From assembly GCF_011762155.1 (NCBI RefSeq), contig NZ_JAASQL010000001.1:1302001-1366000 (forward strand): 64,000 nt of DNA, given 5' to 3'. Below, piece by piece: positions 1 through 11,081 of this stretch (positions are counted from its first letter, which is position 1; each line of letters starts with the position of its first letter). Source of the stretch: Wenyingzhuangia heitensis. Lineage in GTDB: Bacteria > Bacteroidota > Bacteroidia > Flavobacteriales > Flavobacteriaceae. A program made the translations under genes and the position numbers. The notes beneath the pieces were generated by a model. It made no database searches and was not told the DNA's origin. It was given only the letters and a program-made list of their open reading frames with translations.

Positions 1-90
1 AATGCTTTTAGCGTAGAATCAGGAATGAAGATGATTGCAGGTACTGCAAGATCAATGGGTATAACTGTAAGTGGAGACGCTCCGTTTTAA
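1..90 (+). CDS. rplK: 50S ribosomal protein L11, C-terminal fragment
   Basis: The window opens inside a reading frame of 29 codons plus TAA. It ends in the residues GTARSMGITVSGDAPF, which match the C-terminal end of ribosomal protein L11 (residues around the rRNA-binding C-terminal domain). L1 follows 18 bp downstream, the usual rplK-rplA order. The 5' part lies outside the window. Identification rests on the short tail plus context. Confidence 0.88.
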   Translation, partial: NAFSVESGMKMIAGTARSMGITVSGDAPF

Positions 91-108
91 ATAATAAACT
101 AAGAAAAA

Positions 109-798
109 ATGGCAAAATTAACAAAAAAGCAAAAGGAAGCTAAAGCTAAGATTGACAGTTCTAAAGTTTATTCTTTGAATGAAGCATCGTCACTAGTTAA
201 AGAAATCACATCTGCAAATTTTGATGCATCTGTAGATTTAGCTATCCGTTTAGGAGTAGATCCTAGAAAAGCAAATCAAATGGTACGTGGAGTAGTTACT
301 TTACCTCACGGAACAGGAAAAGACGTTAAAGTATTAGCATTAGTAACTCCAGATAAAGAAGCTGAGGCACAAGAAGCCGGAGCAGATTACGTTGGGTTAG
401 ATGAGTACTTAGCGAAAATTAAATCAGGTTGGACAGACGTTGATGTTATCATCACAATGCCATCTTGTATGGGTAAATTAGGACCGTTAGGTCGTGTTTT
501 AGGACCAAGAGGATTAATGCCTAACCCTAAGACAGGTACCGTTACTATGGATATTGCTAAGGCAGTAAAAGAAGTAAAAGCGGGTAAGATTGATTTTAAA
601 GTTGATAAGACTGGAATTGTACATGCTGCAATTGGAAAGGTTTCTTTTGATGCCGACAAAATTTCTGAAAACGCTAACGAATTAATACAAACAATAATTA
701 AGTTAAAGCCAACTGCGGCTAAAGGAACTTACATTAAGAGTGCATTTATCTCTTCTACACAGTCTCCATCAGTTCAGTTAGATCTTAAATCGCTTTAA
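109..798 (+). CDS. rplA: 50S ribosomal protein L1
   Basis: A 229-residue protein of full L1 length. It contains the L1 core: the [20 protein letters not shown] segment near residues 42-61 and the signature [10 protein letters not shown] with preceding GPRGL near residues 130-146. L1 binds 23S rRNA at the L1 stalk, which moves with deacylated tRNA at the E site, and in many bacteria also represses its own operon at the mRNA level. It lies between rplK and rplJ with 18 and 23 bp gaps, so it is certainly part of the same transcript. ATG start; no clear Shine-Dalgarno, as is normal in Bacteroidetes. Confidence 0.98.
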   Translation: MAKLTKKQKEAKAKIDSSKVYSLNEASSLVKEITSANFDASVDLAIRLGVDPRKANQMVRGVVTLPHGTGKDVKVLALVTPDKEAEAQEAGADYVGLDEYLAKIKSGWTDVDVIITMPSCMGKLGPLGRVLGPRGLMPNPKTGTVTMDIAKAVKEVKAGKIDFKVDKTGIVHAAIGKVSFDADKISENANELIQTIIKLKPTAAKGTYIKSAFISSTQSPSVQLDLKSL

Positions 799-821
799 TT
801 AGCTGTTAAAACTCATAAACA

Positions 822-1358
822 ATGACAAGAGAAGAAAAATTTCAAGTAATTGAAGATTTAACAAGCCAATTAGCAGAGAATACAGTAATCTATTTAGCTG
901 ATATTTCAGGATTAGATGCTGCAACAACTTCTAACTTAAGAAGAGCTTGTTACAAACAAGATATTAAATTATCTGTAGTTAAAAATACATTGTTAGAAAA
1001 GGCAATGGAAAAGTCTGATAAGGACTTTGGTGATTTACCATCAACATTAAAAGGTAATACTTCTGTGTTTTACGCTACAGTGGCAAATGCTCCTGCTAAA
1101 GTAATTCAAGATTTCTTAAAGAAATCTAAAGGAGAGAAACCATTATTGAAAGGTGCATTCATAGCTGATGAAGTTTATGTTGGTGCTGATCAATTACCTG
1201 CTTTAGTAGCAATTAAATCTAAAGAGGAATTAATTGGTGATATCATTACTATCTTACAGTCTCCTATTAAAAACGTTGTTTCAGCGTTAACAAACGAGGA
1301 ACGTCCTGATAGAGCTGGTGAAACTGTAGAAGCATCTACAGAGGAAGCAGCAGAATAA
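822..1358 (+). CDS. rplJ: 50S ribosomal protein L10
   Basis: 178 residues, typical L10 length. The N-terminal globular domain shows the family pattern (YLADISGLDAATTSNLRRAC near residues 24-43, then a KNTLLEKAM stretch), followed by a C-terminal helical tail rich in acidic residues that would bind L12 dimers. L10 anchors the L7/L12 stalk to 23S rRNA. It sits 23 bp after rplA and 64 bp before rplL. In other bacteria the L10-(L12) complex represses translation of rplJL; no clear leader structure was resolved here. Confidence 0.97.
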   Translation: MTREEKFQVIEDLTSQLAENTVIYLADISGLDAATTSNLRRACYKQDIKLSVVKNTLLEKAMEKSDKDFGDLPSTLKGNTSVFYATVANAPAKVIQDFLKKSKGEKPLLKGAFIADEVYVGADQLPALVAIKSKEELIGDIITILQSPIKNVVSALTNEERPDRAGETVEASTEEAAE

Positions 1359-1422
1359 TTACGCGCACAAATAAATTATTATAATACAACACGTTTTTAA
1401 ATAAACGAAAAAAAGAATCAAA

Positions 1423-1791
1423 ATGGCAGAATTAAAAGATTTCGCAGAACAATTAGTTAACTTAACAGTTAAAGAAGTAAATGAATTAGCTACTATCTTA
1501 AAAGATGAGTACGGTATCGAACCAGCTGCTGCTGTAGTTGTAGGTGGTGCTGCTGGAGGTGGTGAAGCTGCTGAAGAAAAAACTGAATTTGACGTTGTTT
1601 TAACTGAAGCTGGTGCTTCTAAATTAAAAGTAGTTAAAGCTGTTAAAGAATTAACTGGTTTAGGTTTGAAAGAAGCTAAAGAATTAGTTGATGGTGTACC
1701 ATCAAATATTAAAGAAGCTGTTTCTAAAGAAGAAGCTGAAGGAATTAAAGCTTCTTTAGAAGAAGTTGGAGCTTCTGTAGAATTGAAATAA
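1423..1791 (+). CDS. rplL: 50S ribosomal protein L7/L12
   Basis: 122 residues. There is an N-terminal dimerisation region (to about residue 35), an Ala/Gly-rich hinge ([18 protein letters not shown], about residues 35-52), and the C-terminal factor-binding domain with [20 protein letters not shown] near residues 69-88. It recruits translational GTPases to the ribosome. Codon use is strongly biased (repeated GCT, GAA, TTA), as expected of a very highly expressed gene. A strong hairpin terminator candidate follows, separating it from rpoB. Confidence 0.98.
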   Translation: MAELKDFAEQLVNLTVKEVNELATILKDEYGIEPAAAVVVGGAAGGGEAAEEKTEFDVVLTEAGASKLKVVKAVKELTGLGLKEAKELVDGVPSNIKEAVSKEEAEGIKASLEEVGASVELK

Positions 1792-1814
1792 TTTTTACTC
1801 TACAAAACCTTATA

Positions 1815-1856
1815 GGTTTAGGTCTTTCCCTTTGGGTTAGACCTAAACCATTTTTT
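1815..1856 (+). terminator. Rho-independent terminator/attenuator after rplL
   Basis: Perfect 11-bp inverted repeat GGTTTAGGTCT (1815-1825) and AGACCTAAACC (1839-1849), followed by A and six T. It lies between rplL and rpoB. In many bacteria partial termination here sets the ratio of ribosomal protein to RNA polymerase mRNA; that role is inferred. Confidence 0.85.
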
Positions 1857-1943
1857 GCGTTTAAATAGTTCCTTATTTAACGCAACTAAAAAAAAGCTTA
1901 AAAAAAGAAAAAGAATTATTAATTCATTTAAATTTTTTCACCT

Positions 1944-4900
1944 TTGGCAACGAAAAATAATACAAGAGTTAACTTTGCTTCAGCCAAACTAAGTACAGAA
2001 TATCCGGACTTTTTAGATATTCAGATTAAGTCTTTCCAAGACTTTTTCCAGTTGAAAACTAAGGCTGACGAAAGAAGCGATGAAGGTTTGTATAAAACCT
2101 TTATGGACAATTTTCCAATTACTGACACACGTAACAACTTTGTGTTAGAATTTTTAGACTACTTTGTAGATCCCCCTAGATACTCTTTAGAAGAGTGTAT
2201 AGAACGTGGATTAACTTATAGTTTACCCTTAAAAGCTAGATTGAAATTATATTGTACAGATCCTGAACATGAGGATTTTGAGACAATTGTACAAGATGTA
2301 TATTTAGGAACTATTCCTTATATGACAAACTCTGGTACTTTTATAATTAACGGAGCTGAACGTGTTATTGTATCTCAGTTACACCGTTCTCCAGGGGTTT
2401 TCTTTGGACAATCTTTCCATGCAAACGGTACAAAATTATATTCAGCAAGAGTAATTCCTTTTAAAGGATCTTGGATAGAATTTGCGACCGATATCAATCA
2501 AGTAATGTATGCTTATATTGATAGAAAGAAAAAATTACCAGTAACTACTTTATTCCGTGCAATTGGATTTGAGAGAGATAAGGACATTTTAGAAATTTTT
2601 GACCTTGCAGAAGAGGTTAAAGTATCTAAGTCTGGATTAAAGAAAGTACTAGGAAGAAAATTAGCAGCTCGTGTATTAAGAACATGGTTTGAAGACTTTG
2701 TTGATGAAGATACAGGGGAAGTTGTTTCTATAGAGCGTAACGAGATTGTTTTTGATCGTGATACTATTTTAGAAAAAGAACATGTTGATGAAATTGTAGA
2801 TACAGGAGTAAAAACAATTTTATTACACAGACAAGATAATCAAAGTGGAGATTATGCAATTATCCACAACACATTACAAAAAGATCCTACCAACTCTGAA
2901 AAAGAAGCAGTAGAGCATATCTATAGACAATTACGTAATGCTGAGCCGCCAGATGAGGAAACTGCAAGAGGAATTATTGAAAAATTATTCTTTTCTGAGC
3001 AACGTTACAACTTAGGTGAAGTAGGACGTTTTAGAATGAACAAAAAGTTAGGACTTAACGAATCTTTAGATGCTAAAGTTTTAACTAAAAACGATATTAT
3101 CACTATTATCAAGAACTTAATTGAGTTGGTAAACTCAAAAGCAGAGATTGATGATATTGACCACTTATCTAACAGACGTGTACGTACAGTAGGTGAACAA
3201 TTAGCTGCTCAGTTTGGAGTTGGTTTGTCTCGTATGGCTCGTACTATTAGAGAACGTATGAATGTACGTGATAACGAGGTTTTTACACCGATTGACTTGA
3301 TTAACGCGAAGACTTTATCTTCTGTAATCAACTCTTTCTTTGGAACTAACCAGTTGTCTCAGTTTATGGATCAAACAAACCCATTAGCAGAGATTACTCA
3401 CAAACGTAGATTATCTGCTTTAGGACCTGGAGGTTTATCTAGAGAAAGAGCAGGATTTGAGGTACGTGATGTTCACTATACTCACTATGGTCGTTTGTGT
3501 CCTATTGAAACTCCTGAAGGTCCAAACATTGGATTGATTTCATCTTTAGCAGTATATGCAAAAGTGAATAATTTAGGATTTATAGAAACAGCATACCACA
3601 AAGTAGATGAAGGAAAAGTTAACATAGTTGATGCTCCTACCTACTTAAGTGCTGAGGAAGAAGAAGGAATGAAGTTTGCACAATCAAACATTGATATTGC
3701 AGATGACGGACAAATTAATTTAGAGAAAGTGATTGCTCGTGAAGAGGCTGATTATCCAGTTGTAACTCCACAAGATATTGACTTTATGGATGTATCTCCA
3801 AACCAGATTGCATCTATTTCTGCTTCATTAATTCCTTTCTTAGAACATGATGATGCGAACCGTGCTTTGATGGGATCTAACATGATGAGACAGGCCGTAC
3901 CATTATTACGTCCTGAAGCTCCTATTGTTGGAACAGGTTTAGAGCGTAGAGTTGCTAAAGATTCAAGAATCTTAATCAACGCACAAGGAACAGGAGAAGT
4001 TATTTATGTAGATGCTAACAAGATTACCATCCGTTATGAAAGAACTGAGGAGGAAGCTTCTGTAAGTTTTGATTCAAGCGAAATTACATATGACTTAATC
4101 AAATTTAGAAAAACAAACCAAGGAACTTCGATCAACCTAAAACCAATTGTAAAAGTTGGAGATACCGTTGAAGAAGGACAAGTATTGTGTGAAGGTTATG
4201 CGACTCAAAAAGGTGAATTAGCCTTAGGACGTAACATGAAAGTAGCCTTTATGCCTTGGCAAGGATATAACTTTGAGGATGCGATTGTGATTTCTGAAAA
4301 AGTGGTAAGAGAAGATATTTTTACATCTATCCACATTGATGAATATTCATTAGACGTAAGAGATACAAAGTTAGGTGCTGAAGAGTTAACAAACGATATT
4401 CCTAACGTTTCAGAAGAGGCTACAAAAGACTTAGATGAAAACGGAATGATTCGTATTGGAGCAGAAGTAAAGCCTGGAGATATCTTAATTGGTAAGATTA
4501 CACCAAAAGGAGAATCTGATCCTACACCAGAAGAAAAATTATTACGTGCTATTTTTGGAGACAAAGCAGGTGACGTAAAAGATGCTTCTTTAAAAGCTTC
4601 TCCATCATTAAGAGGAGTTGTAATTGGTAAAAAGTTATTTAAGAAGGCTGTTAAAGATAAATCTAAGAGAGTTAGAGATAAAGAGCAGATTGAAGCTTTA
4701 GAAGCACAATATACTCATGACTTTGAATCTTTAAAAGATAATTTAATTGAAAAATTATTTGCTTTAATTTCAGGAAAAACATCTCAAGGTGTTCAGAATG
4801 ATTTAGGAGAAGAAGTTTTCCCTAAAGGTAAAAAGTATACTTTAAAAATGTTGAACTCTGTTACAGACTTTACACATTTAACAAAAGGTGCTTGGACTAC

Positions 4901-5756
4901 TGATGATCACTTAAACAATTTAGTAGCAGAATTAATTCACAATTATAAAATTAAAGTTAGTGATTTACAAGGAGCACTAAGACGTAAGAAATTCTCTATT
5001 ACTATTGGAGATGAATTACCAGCAGGTGTTTTAAAACTAGCTAAAATTTATATTGCTAAAAAACGTAAATTAAAAGTTGGAGATAAGATGGCAGGTCGTC
5101 ACGGTAACAAAGGTATTGTTGCTCGTATTGTACGTCAAGAAGAAATGCCATTTTTAGAAGACGGAACACCAGTAGACATCGTATTGAACCCATTAGGGGT
5201 ACCATCTCGTATGAACATTGGACAGATTTATGAAACTGTATTAGGATGGGCAGGACAAAAATTAGATCAAACATATGCAACACCAATTTTTGATGGTGCA
5301 AAATTAGATCAAATTAATGAATTGACAGACGAAGCAGGAATTCCAAGATTTGGACATACTTATTTATATGATGGTGGAACTGGAGAACGTTTTGATCAAC
5401 CTGCAACAGTAGGGGTGATTTACATGATTAAGTTAGGTCACATGATTGATGATAAGATGCACGCACGTTCTATTGGACCATACTCATTAATTACACAACA
5501 ACCATTAGGAGGTAAAGCTCAATTTGGAGGTCAACGTTTTGGAGAGATGGAAGTATGGGCATTAGAAGCCTATGGAGCATCTAGTATTTTACGTGAAATC
5601 TTAACGGTTAAGTCTGATGATGTTATTGGTAGAGCTAAAACTTACGAAGCTATCGTAAAAGGAGAGCCTATGCCAGAACCAGGTTTACCAGAATCATTCA
5701 ACGTGTTAATGCACGAATTGAAAGGTTTAGGATTAGACGTAAGATTAGAAGAATAG
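1944..5756 (+). CDS. rpoB: DNA-directed RNA polymerase subunit beta
   Basis: 1270 residues, the usual size in Bacteroidetes. Recognisable segments include the N-terminal [17 protein letters not shown], the rifampicin-pocket region ([17 protein letters not shown], then [17 protein letters not shown]), and the C-terminal [13 protein letters not shown]. It forms the core enzyme with RpoC and alpha. The only plausible start is TTG at 1944: no in-frame ATG or GTG lies between the upstream hairpin and the conserved FASAKLS motif. It is 152 bp from rplL and 88 bp from rpoC, with hairpins in both gaps. Confidence 0.98.
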   Translation: MATKNNTRVNFASAKLSTEYPDFLDIQIKSFQDFFQLKTKADERSDEGLYKTFMDNFPITDTRNNFVLEFLDYFVDPPRYSLEECIERGLTYSLPLKARLKLYCTDPEHEDFETIVQDVYLGTIPYMTNSGTFIINGAERVIVSQLHRSPGVFFGQSFHANGTKLYSARVIPFKGSWIEFATDINQVMYAYIDRKKKLPVTTLFRAIGFERDKDILEIFDLAEEVKVSKSGLKKVLGRKLAARVLRTWFEDFVDEDTGEVVSIERNEIVFDRDTILEKEHVDEIVDTGVKTILLHRQDNQSGDYAIIHNTLQKDPTNSEKEAVEHIYRQLRNAEPPDEETARGIIEKLFFSEQRYNLGEVGRFRMNKKLGLNESLDAKVLTKNDIITIIKNLIELVNSKAEIDDIDHLSNRRVRTVGEQLAAQFGVGLSRMARTIRERMNVRDNEVFTPIDLINAKTLSSVINSFFGTNQLSQFMDQTNPLAEITHKRRLSALGPGGLSRERAGFEVRDVHYTHYGRLCPIETPEGPNIGLISSLAVYAKVNNLGFIETAYHKVDEGKVNIVDAPTYLSAEEEEGMKFAQSNIDIADDGQINLEKVIAREEADYPVVTPQDIDFMDVSPNQIASISASLIPFLEHDDANRALMGSNMMRQAVPLLRPEAPIVGTGLERRVAKDSRILINAQGTGEVIYVDANKITIRYERTEEEASVSFDSSEITYDLIKFRKTNQGTSINLKPIVKVGDTVEEGQVLCEGYATQKGELALGRNMKVAFMPWQGYNFEDAIVISEKVVREDIFTSIHIDEYSLDVRDTKLGAEELTNDIPNVSEEATKDLDENGMIRIGAEVKPGDILIGKITPKGESDPTPEEKLLRAIFGDKAGDVKDASLKASPSLRGVVIGKKLFKKAVKDKSKRVRDKEQIEALEAQYTHDFESLKDNLIEKLFALISGKTSQGVQNDLGEEVFPKGKKYTLKMLNSVTDFTHLTKGAWTTDDHLNNLVAELIHNYKIKVSDLQGALRRKKFSITIGDELPAGVLKLAKIYIAKKRKLKVGDKMAGRHGNKGIVARIVRQEEMPFLEDGTPVDIVLNPLGVPSRMNIGQIYETVLGWAGQKLDQTYATPIFDGAKLDQINELTDEAGIPRFGHTYLYDGGTGERFDQPATVGVIYMIKLGHMIDDKMHARSIGPYSLITQQPLGGKAQFGGQRFGEMEVWALEAYGASSILREILTVKSDDVIGRAKTYEAIVKGEPMPEPGLPESFNVLMHELKGLGLDVRLEE

Positions 5757-5764
5757 TATTTAAG

Positions 5765-5790
5765 ATAGCTGTTGCTTAGGCAACAGCTAT
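5765..5790 (+). terminator. Intergenic hairpin between rpoB and rpoC
   Basis: Perfect 11-bp inverted repeat ATAGCTGTTGC / GCAACAGCTAT with a 4-base loop. The downstream sequence is TATATACACC, not a T tract. It is therefore more likely a processing or mRNA-stability stem than a full terminator, consistent with rpoB and rpoC being co-expressed. Confidence 0.6.
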
Positions 5791-5844
5791 TATATACACC
5801 TTTAAACAGGTTAATTTATAAACAATTCGAATCCATTATATATC

Positions 5845-8800
5845 ATGGCAAGAAATAACGATAAAAACCCTACACAAAAGAAATTTGAAAAAATTTCTAT
5901 TGGTTTAGCATCACCAGAGTCTATTTTAGAGGCTTCTCATGGAGAGGTGTTAAAACCAGAAACAATAAACTACCGTACACATAAACCAGAAAGAGATGGT
6001 TTATTTTGTGAACGTATCTTTGGACCTATCAAGGATTACGAATGTGCTTGTGGAAAATACAAGAGAATTCGTTACAAAGGTATTGTATGTGATCGTTGTG
6101 GTGTAGAAGTAACAGAAAAGAAAGTACGTAGAGATAGAGTAGGTCACATTAACTTAGTGGTGCCTATTGCTCATATTTGGTACTTTAGATCATTACCTAA
6201 TAAAATGGGGTACCTTTTAGGATTGCCTTCTAAAAAGTTAGATATGATTATTTACTACGAAAGATACGTAGTAATTCAACCAGGTAATGCAACTCAATTA
6301 GACGGAACTCCATTACAAAAAATGGATTTCTTAACAGAAGAGGAGTATTTAGATATTTTAGAAACAGTTCCTTTAGAAAATAGATATTTGGATGATAACG
6401 ATCCAAATAAATTTATTGCTAAAATGGGAGCAGAGTGTTTAATTGAGTTATTAGATCGTATAGATTTAGAAACTTTATCTTATGAATTAAGACACAAAGC
6501 AAACACAGAAACGTCTAAACAACGTAAAACAGAGGCTTTAAAGCGTTTGAATGTTGTTGAAGCTTTCCGTGAATCTCAAAAGAACAGAGATAACAACCCG
6601 TCTTGGATGATCTTAAAGGCAATTCCGGTGATTCCACCAGAATTACGTCCTTTAGTTCCTTTAGATGGAGGTCGTTTTGCTACTTCTGATTTAAATGATT
6701 TATACCGTCGTGTAATCATCCGTAACAACCGTTTAAAGCGTTTGGTAGAAATTCAGGCTCCTGAAGTTATTTTACGTAACGAAAAACGTATGTTACAAGA
6801 ATCTGTAGATTCATTATTTGATAACACACGTAAATCATCAGCAGTAAAAACAGAATCTAACAGACCTTTAAAATCTTTATCAGATTCATTAAAAGGTAAG
6901 CAAGGACGTTTCCGTCAAAACTTGTTAGGTAAACGTGTAGATTATTCTGCTCGTTCGGTAATTGTTGTAGGACCTACTTTAAGTTTATCTGAATGTGGTA
7001 TTCCTAAAGACATGGCAGCTGAATTATACAAACCATTTATCATCCGTAAGTTGATTGAGCGTGGAGTTGTAAAAACAGTGAAATCTGCAAAGAAAATAAT
7101 AGACAAAAAGGAGCCTGTAGTTTGGGATATTTTAGAAAATGTAATTAAAGGACACCCGGTATTATTAAACCGTGCCCCTACGTTACACCGTCTAGGAATC
7201 CAAGCTTTTCAGCCTAAATTAATCGAAGGAAAAGCAATTCAGTTACACCCATTAGTTTGTTCGGCATTTAACGCCGATTTTGATGGGGATCAAATGGCTG
7301 TTCACTTGCCATTAGGACCTGAAGCTATTTTAGAAGCTCAAATGTTATTGTTAGGTTCTCACTCTATTTTGAACCCTGCAAACGGTGCTCCTATTACAGT
7401 ACCTTCTCAGGATATGGTATTAGGTCTATATTACATGACCAAATTACGTGTTACTGATGAAAAGTATACTGTAAAAGGTCAAGGGTTAACTTTTTATTCT
7501 CCAGAGGAAGTAACAATTGCTTTTAACGAAAAAGCGATTGACTTAAATGCTGGAATCAAAGTTAGAACTCAAGATATTGATGAAAACGGAAACCAAGTAA
7601 CTAGAATTATAGAAACTACTGTTGGTAGAGTGTTATTTAACGAACACGTACCGGCAGAAGCAGGATATATTAACGAAGTATTAACTAAGAAATCTTTAAG
7701 AGGAATTATTGCTAAAGTTTTAAAAAGAACTGATATTCCTACAACAGGTGAATTCTTAGATAATATTAAGAATATGGGATTCAAATTTGCCTTTAGAGGT
7801 GGTTTGTCATTCTCATTAGGGGATATTATTATTCCAGCAGAAAAACAGCAAATGATTGCTGATGCCAATGTAGAAGTGGATGTAATTATCCAAAACTATA
7901 ACATGGGTATGTTAACAAACAAAGAACGTTATAACCAGGTAATTGATATTTGGGGTTCTACAAACAATCAATTGACAGAATTGTCTATGAAACGTTTGAG
8001 AGAAGACCAACAAGGATTTAACTCGGTATTTATGATGCTTGATTCTGGAGCCCGTGGTTCTAAAGAGCAAATTCGTCAGTTAACAGGTATGCGTGGATTA
8101 ATGGCAAAGCCTAAAAAATCTACTTCATCAGGAGGAGAAATTATTGAAAACCCAATTTTATCTAACTTTAAGGAAGGTTTATCAATTTTAGAATACTTTA
8201 TCTCTACGCACGGTGCCCGTAAAGGTTTGGCCGATACAGCCTTAAAAACTGCCGATGCTGGTTACTTAACACGTCGTTTAGTTGATGTTGCACAAGATGT
8301 AATTGTTAACGAATTTGATTGTGGTACATTAAGAGGATTGGAAGTATCTGCATTAAAGAAAAATGATGAGATTGTAGAAGCATTACATGAGCGTATTGTA
8401 GGTCGTGTTGCTTTACATGATATAAAAGATCCTGTAAAACATGAAGTTTTAGTTCCTGCAGGAGCTGAAATTACGGAAGAGTTAGCAATTATAGTAGAAG
8501 CTTCTGGTTTAGATACAGTAGAAGTTCGTTCTCCATTAACATGTGAAACGAAGAGAGGTATCTGTTCTAAGTGTTACGGACAATCAATGTCTACACGTAA
8601 CATGGTTCAAATTGGAGAGTCTGTAGGAGTTATTGCAGCACAATCTGTTGGAGAACCTGGTACACAGTTAACGTTACGTACTTTCCACGTTGGAGGGGTA
8701 GCGGGTAACATTTCTGAAGACAACAAATTAACTGCTAAATTTAGTGGTAAATTAGTTATTGATGATTTGGTAACTGTTCCTGGTAAAAATCCACAAGGAG

Positions 8801-10137
8801 AAGCTGTAGAAATTGTAATTTCTAGAACTGCTGAAGCTAAAATTATAGATGAAAAAATAGGAACTGTTTTAAGTAACACAGTAATTCCTTATGGTTCTTA
8901 CATTTTTGTAAATGGACAAACATCAATTAATAAAGGAGATGCAATTTGTCAATGGGATCCATTTAACGGAGTTATTGTTTCTGAATTTGGAGGTAAAATT
9001 GCCTTTGAAGATTTAGAGCAAGGAATTAACTTCTCTGTAGAAATTGATGAACAAACAGGTTTCCAAGAAAAAGTAATTATTGAATCTAAAGACAAGAAGA
9101 AAATTCCTGCTTTATTAATTCAAGATGCTGATGGAAATACACAACGTTCTTACTCTTTACCTTTAGGTGCTCACTTAATGGTAAGTGATGGAGAAGAAAT
9201 TGAAATGGGTAAAACGTTAGTTAAGATTCCACGTAAGTCTGGTAAAGCAGGGGATATTACAGGAGGTTTACCGCGTGTAACAGAATTATTTGAAGCACGT
9301 AACCCATCTAACCCGGCAGTAGTTGCTGAAACAGATGGTGTGGTTTCTTTTGGAAAAATTAAGCGTGGTAATCGTGAGATTATCGTAGAGTCTAAGTTTG
9401 GAGATATTAAGAAATACTTAATTAAGTTATCTAGCCAAATATTGGTGCAAGAGAATGATTACGTAAAAGCAGGAATGCCTTTATCTGATGGTTCTGTAAC
9501 TCCTGAAGATATTTTAAGAATACAAGGACCTTCTAAAGTACAAGAGTATATTGTAAATGAAATACAAGAAGTTTACCGTTTACAAGGGGTAAGAATTAAT
9601 GATAAACATTACGAAGTTATTGTAAGACAAATGATGCGTAAAGTTAGAATTATTGATTCTGGAGATACTTTATTCTTAGAAAATTCATTGGTTCATAAAA
9701 ATGACTTTATAGAGAAAAATGATGAGATTTATGGTATGAAAGTAGTTGAAGAGGCTGGTGCTTCTGATACTTTTAAAGCAGGTCAAATTATTACAGCTCG
9801 TCAATTAAGAGATGAAAACTCTAGATTAAAGCGTGAAGATAGAGCAGAAGTAGAAGCAAGAGATGCTAGACCAGCAACGGCAGAGCAAATCTTACAAGGT
9901 ATTACTAGAGCTTCTTTACAGACTAAATCATTTATCTCTGCAGCATCGTTCCAGGAAACAACAAAAGTGTTGAATGAAGCAGCTGTTAATGGTAAAATAG
10001 ATTATTTAGAAGGATTAAAAGAAAACGTTATTGTTGGTAAAAAGATTCCTGCCGGTACCGGTATGAGATCTTATAACAACATTATTGTTGGTCCTAAAGA
10101 AGAAATAGAGCAAAGTATTGGTGCTACCGAAGAGTAG
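5845..10137 (+). CDS. rpoC: DNA-directed RNA polymerase subunit beta prime
   Basis: 1430 residues. The N-terminal zinc-binding cysteines C67, C69, C82 and C85 (CACGKYK..VCDRCG) are present. The catalytic Mg-binding motif NADFDGD is at residues 476-482 (Asp 478, 480, 482). A second cysteine cluster lies further on ([17 protein letters not shown]). The C-terminal part holds [20 protein letters not shown] and the usual KKIPAGTGM ending region. It is the catalytic subunit of RNA polymerase. ATG start 88 bp after rpoB; followed by a strong terminator. Confidence 0.98.
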   Translation: MARNNDKNPTQKKFEKISIGLASPESILEASHGEVLKPETINYRTHKPERDGLFCERIFGPIKDYECACGKYKRIRYKGIVCDRCGVEVTEKKVRRDRVGHINLVVPIAHIWYFRSLPNKMGYLLGLPSKKLDMIIYYERYVVIQPGNATQLDGTPLQKMDFLTEEEYLDILETVPLENRYLDDNDPNKFIAKMGAECLIELLDRIDLETLSYELRHKANTETSKQRKTEALKRLNVVEAFRESQKNRDNNPSWMILKAIPVIPPELRPLVPLDGGRFATSDLNDLYRRVIIRNNRLKRLVEIQAPEVILRNEKRMLQESVDSLFDNTRKSSAVKTESNRPLKSLSDSLKGKQGRFRQNLLGKRVDYSARSVIVVGPTLSLSECGIPKDMAAELYKPFIIRKLIERGVVKTVKSAKKIIDKKEPVVWDILENVIKGHPVLLNRAPTLHRLGIQAFQPKLIEGKAIQLHPLVCSAFNADFDGDQMAVHLPLGPEAILEAQMLLLGSHSILNPANGAPITVPSQDMVLGLYYMTKLRVTDEKYTVKGQGLTFYSPEEVTIAFNEKAIDLNAGIKVRTQDIDENGNQVTRIIETTVGRVLFNEHVPAEAGYINEVLTKKSLRGIIAKVLKRTDIPTTGEFLDNIKNMGFKFAFRGGLSFSLGDIIIPAEKQQMIADANVEVDVIIQNYNMGMLTNKERYNQVIDIWGSTNNQLTELSMKRLREDQQGFNSVFMMLDSGARGSKEQIRQLTGMRGLMAKPKKSTSSGGEIIENPILSNFKEGLSILEYFISTHGARKGLADTALKTADAGYLTRRLVDVAQDVIVNEFDCGTLRGLEVSALKKNDEIVEALHERIVGRVALHDIKDPVKHEVLVPAGAEITEELAIIVEASGLDTVEVRSPLTCETKRGICSKCYGQSMSTRNMVQIGESVGVIAAQSVGEPGTQLTLRTFHVGGVAGNISEDNKLTAKFSGKLVIDDLVTVPGKNPQGEAVEIVISRTAEAKIIDEKIGTVLSNTVIPYGSYIFVNGQTSINKGDAICQWDPFNGVIVSEFGGKIAFEDLEQGINFSVEIDEQTGFQEKVIIESKDKKKIPALLIQDADGNTQRSYSLPLGAHLMVSDGEEIEMGKTLVKIPRKSGKAGDITGGLPRVTELFEARNPSNPAVVAETDGVVSFGKIKRGNREIIVESKFGDIKKYLIKLSSQILVQENDYVKAGMPLSDGSVTPEDILRIQGPSKVQEYIVNEIQEVYRLQGVRINDKHYEVIVRQMMRKVRIIDSGDTLFLENSLVHKNDFIEKNDEIYGMKVVEEAGASDTFKAGQIITARQLRDENSRLKREDRAEVEARDARPATAEQILQGITRASLQTKSFISAASFQETTKVLNEAAVNGKIDYLEGLKENVIVGKKIPAGTGMRSYNNIIVGPKEEIEQSIGATEE

Positions 10138-10160
10138 ATACCTATCTTTTTAAAATAAAG

Positions 10161-10192
10161 AAACGGATTCCTTTTGGAATCCGTTTTTTTTT
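10161..10192 (+). terminator. Rho-independent terminator after rpoC
   Basis: Inverted repeat AAACGGATTCC (10161-10171) and GGAATCCGTTT (10176-10186) with a 4-base loop, running into nine T residues (10184-10192). It marks the end of the ribosomal protein/rpoBC transcription unit. Confidence 0.9.
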
Positions 10193-10237
10193 GTTGAAAA
10201 ATTAATCCTATTTTAGAGCTTCAATAATTAATACAAT

Positions 10238-10549
10238 ATGGCAGAGACTAAAAATAAAGACGGAAATATAAACATAGAGCTTTCACCAGAAATAGCAGAA
10301 GGGACTTATTCTAACTTGGCAATTATTAATCACTCTAATTCAGAGTTTGTATTAGATTTTGTGAATATTATGCCTGGTATTCCCAAAGCAAAAGTAAAAT
10401 CCAGAATTATTTTAACACCCCAACACGCAAAAAGGTTAGCACAAGCTTTGATTGAAAATATCAATAAATTTGAAGTGCAAGTGGGTGAAATTAAAGAATT
10501 TGAACAACAAGATTATCCTATAAATTTTGGTCCTATTGGAGAAGCATAA
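10238..10549 (+). CDS. DUF3467 family protein
   Basis: 103 residues, with no signal peptide or membrane segment. The sequence (AIINHSNSEFVLDFVNIMPG, then KVKSRIILTPQHAKRLAQAL) fits the small DUF3467 family found just downstream of rpoC across Bacteroidetes. Its biochemical role is not established. The conserved position after rpoC suggests a link to transcription or growth, but it sits behind its own upstream terminator, so it is probably transcribed from a separate promoter in the 45-bp gap or by read-through. The next gene overlaps its end in another frame. Confidence 0.9.
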   Translation: MAETKNKDGNINIELSPEIAEGTYSNLAIINHSNSEFVLDFVNIMPGIPKAKVKSRIILTPQHAKRLAQALIENINKFEVQVGEIKEFEQQDYPINFGPIGEA

Positions 10550-11075
10550 ACAATTGTACGTTTTAGTACTAGTTCTCGTACTTAGCTTTAGAACACAAGC
10601 TCAATCTACTATAGAAAAAATTGGAGATTATGGCTTGTATTCTATGCCAATTATAGCATTAAGTAGTACTATTATAGAAAAAGATTTAAAAGGAACCTTT
10701 ATGTTTGGTAAAGGATTTGTTTTAAATACGGTCCTAACATTAGGATTGAAAGAAGTTGTAAAAAAAGAAAGGCCTAATGATGAAGATTTAAACTCATTTC
10801 CTTCAGGTCATACCTCTGTTACTTTTCAGAGCGCTGCTTTTATGCAAAAAAGATATGGGTGGAAATATGGAATTCCGGCTTATACAATTGCTGCCTATAC
10901 TGGTTTTAGTAGAGTGTATGCAGATAAACATTTTGTAGAAGATGTTGCTGTTGGAGCTGTTATAGGTATAATTTCTTCCTATATTTTTACTAAAAAGAGG
11001 TCGTTAAATACTACTAGTTTCTCTTTTGATAAACAAGGGAAAGACTTTTACCTTAGCTATAGTTATCAATTTTAA
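10536..11075 (+). CDS. PAP2-family membrane-associated phosphatase
   Basis: About 180 residues. An N-terminal hydrophobic signal (LYVLVLVLVLSFRTQA) is followed by the three PAP2 motifs: KEVVKKERP, FPSGHTS and SRVYADKHFVEDV. The conserved Lys, Arg, Pro, the SGH histidine, and the Arg and His/Asp of motif 3 are all visible. This family removes phosphate from lipid phosphates such as undecaprenyl pyrophosphate or phosphatidic acid; the substrate here is unknown. No ATG precedes the signal sequence. TTG at 10536 or 10554 is the likely start, and 10536 gives a lysine-containing n-region and overlaps the DUF3467 gene by 14 bp. A longer TTG start at 10527 is possible. The GH5 gene follows 6 bp later. 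Confidence 0.85.
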   Translation: MEKHKQLYVLVLVLVLSFRTQAQSTIEKIGDYGLYSMPIIALSSTIIEKDLKGTFMFGKGFVLNTVLTLGLKEVVKKERPNDEDLNSFPSGHTSVTFQSAAFMQKRYGWKYGIPAYTIAAYTGFSRVYADKHFVEDVAVGAVIGIISSYIFTKKRSLNTTSFSFDKQGKDFYLSYSYQF

Positions 11076-11081
11076 CATAAA

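Noticed and set aside
1395-1420. Hairpin CGTTT..AAACG between rplJ and rplL as terminator
   Set aside because: Short stem with A rather than T tail; rplJ and rplL are surely co-transcribed.
4205-4564. Minus-strand open frame inside rpoB (and similar frames inside rpoC, recG, carB)
   Set aside because: Opposite-strand shadows of strongly conserved genes; composition follows the host gene and no start context is present.
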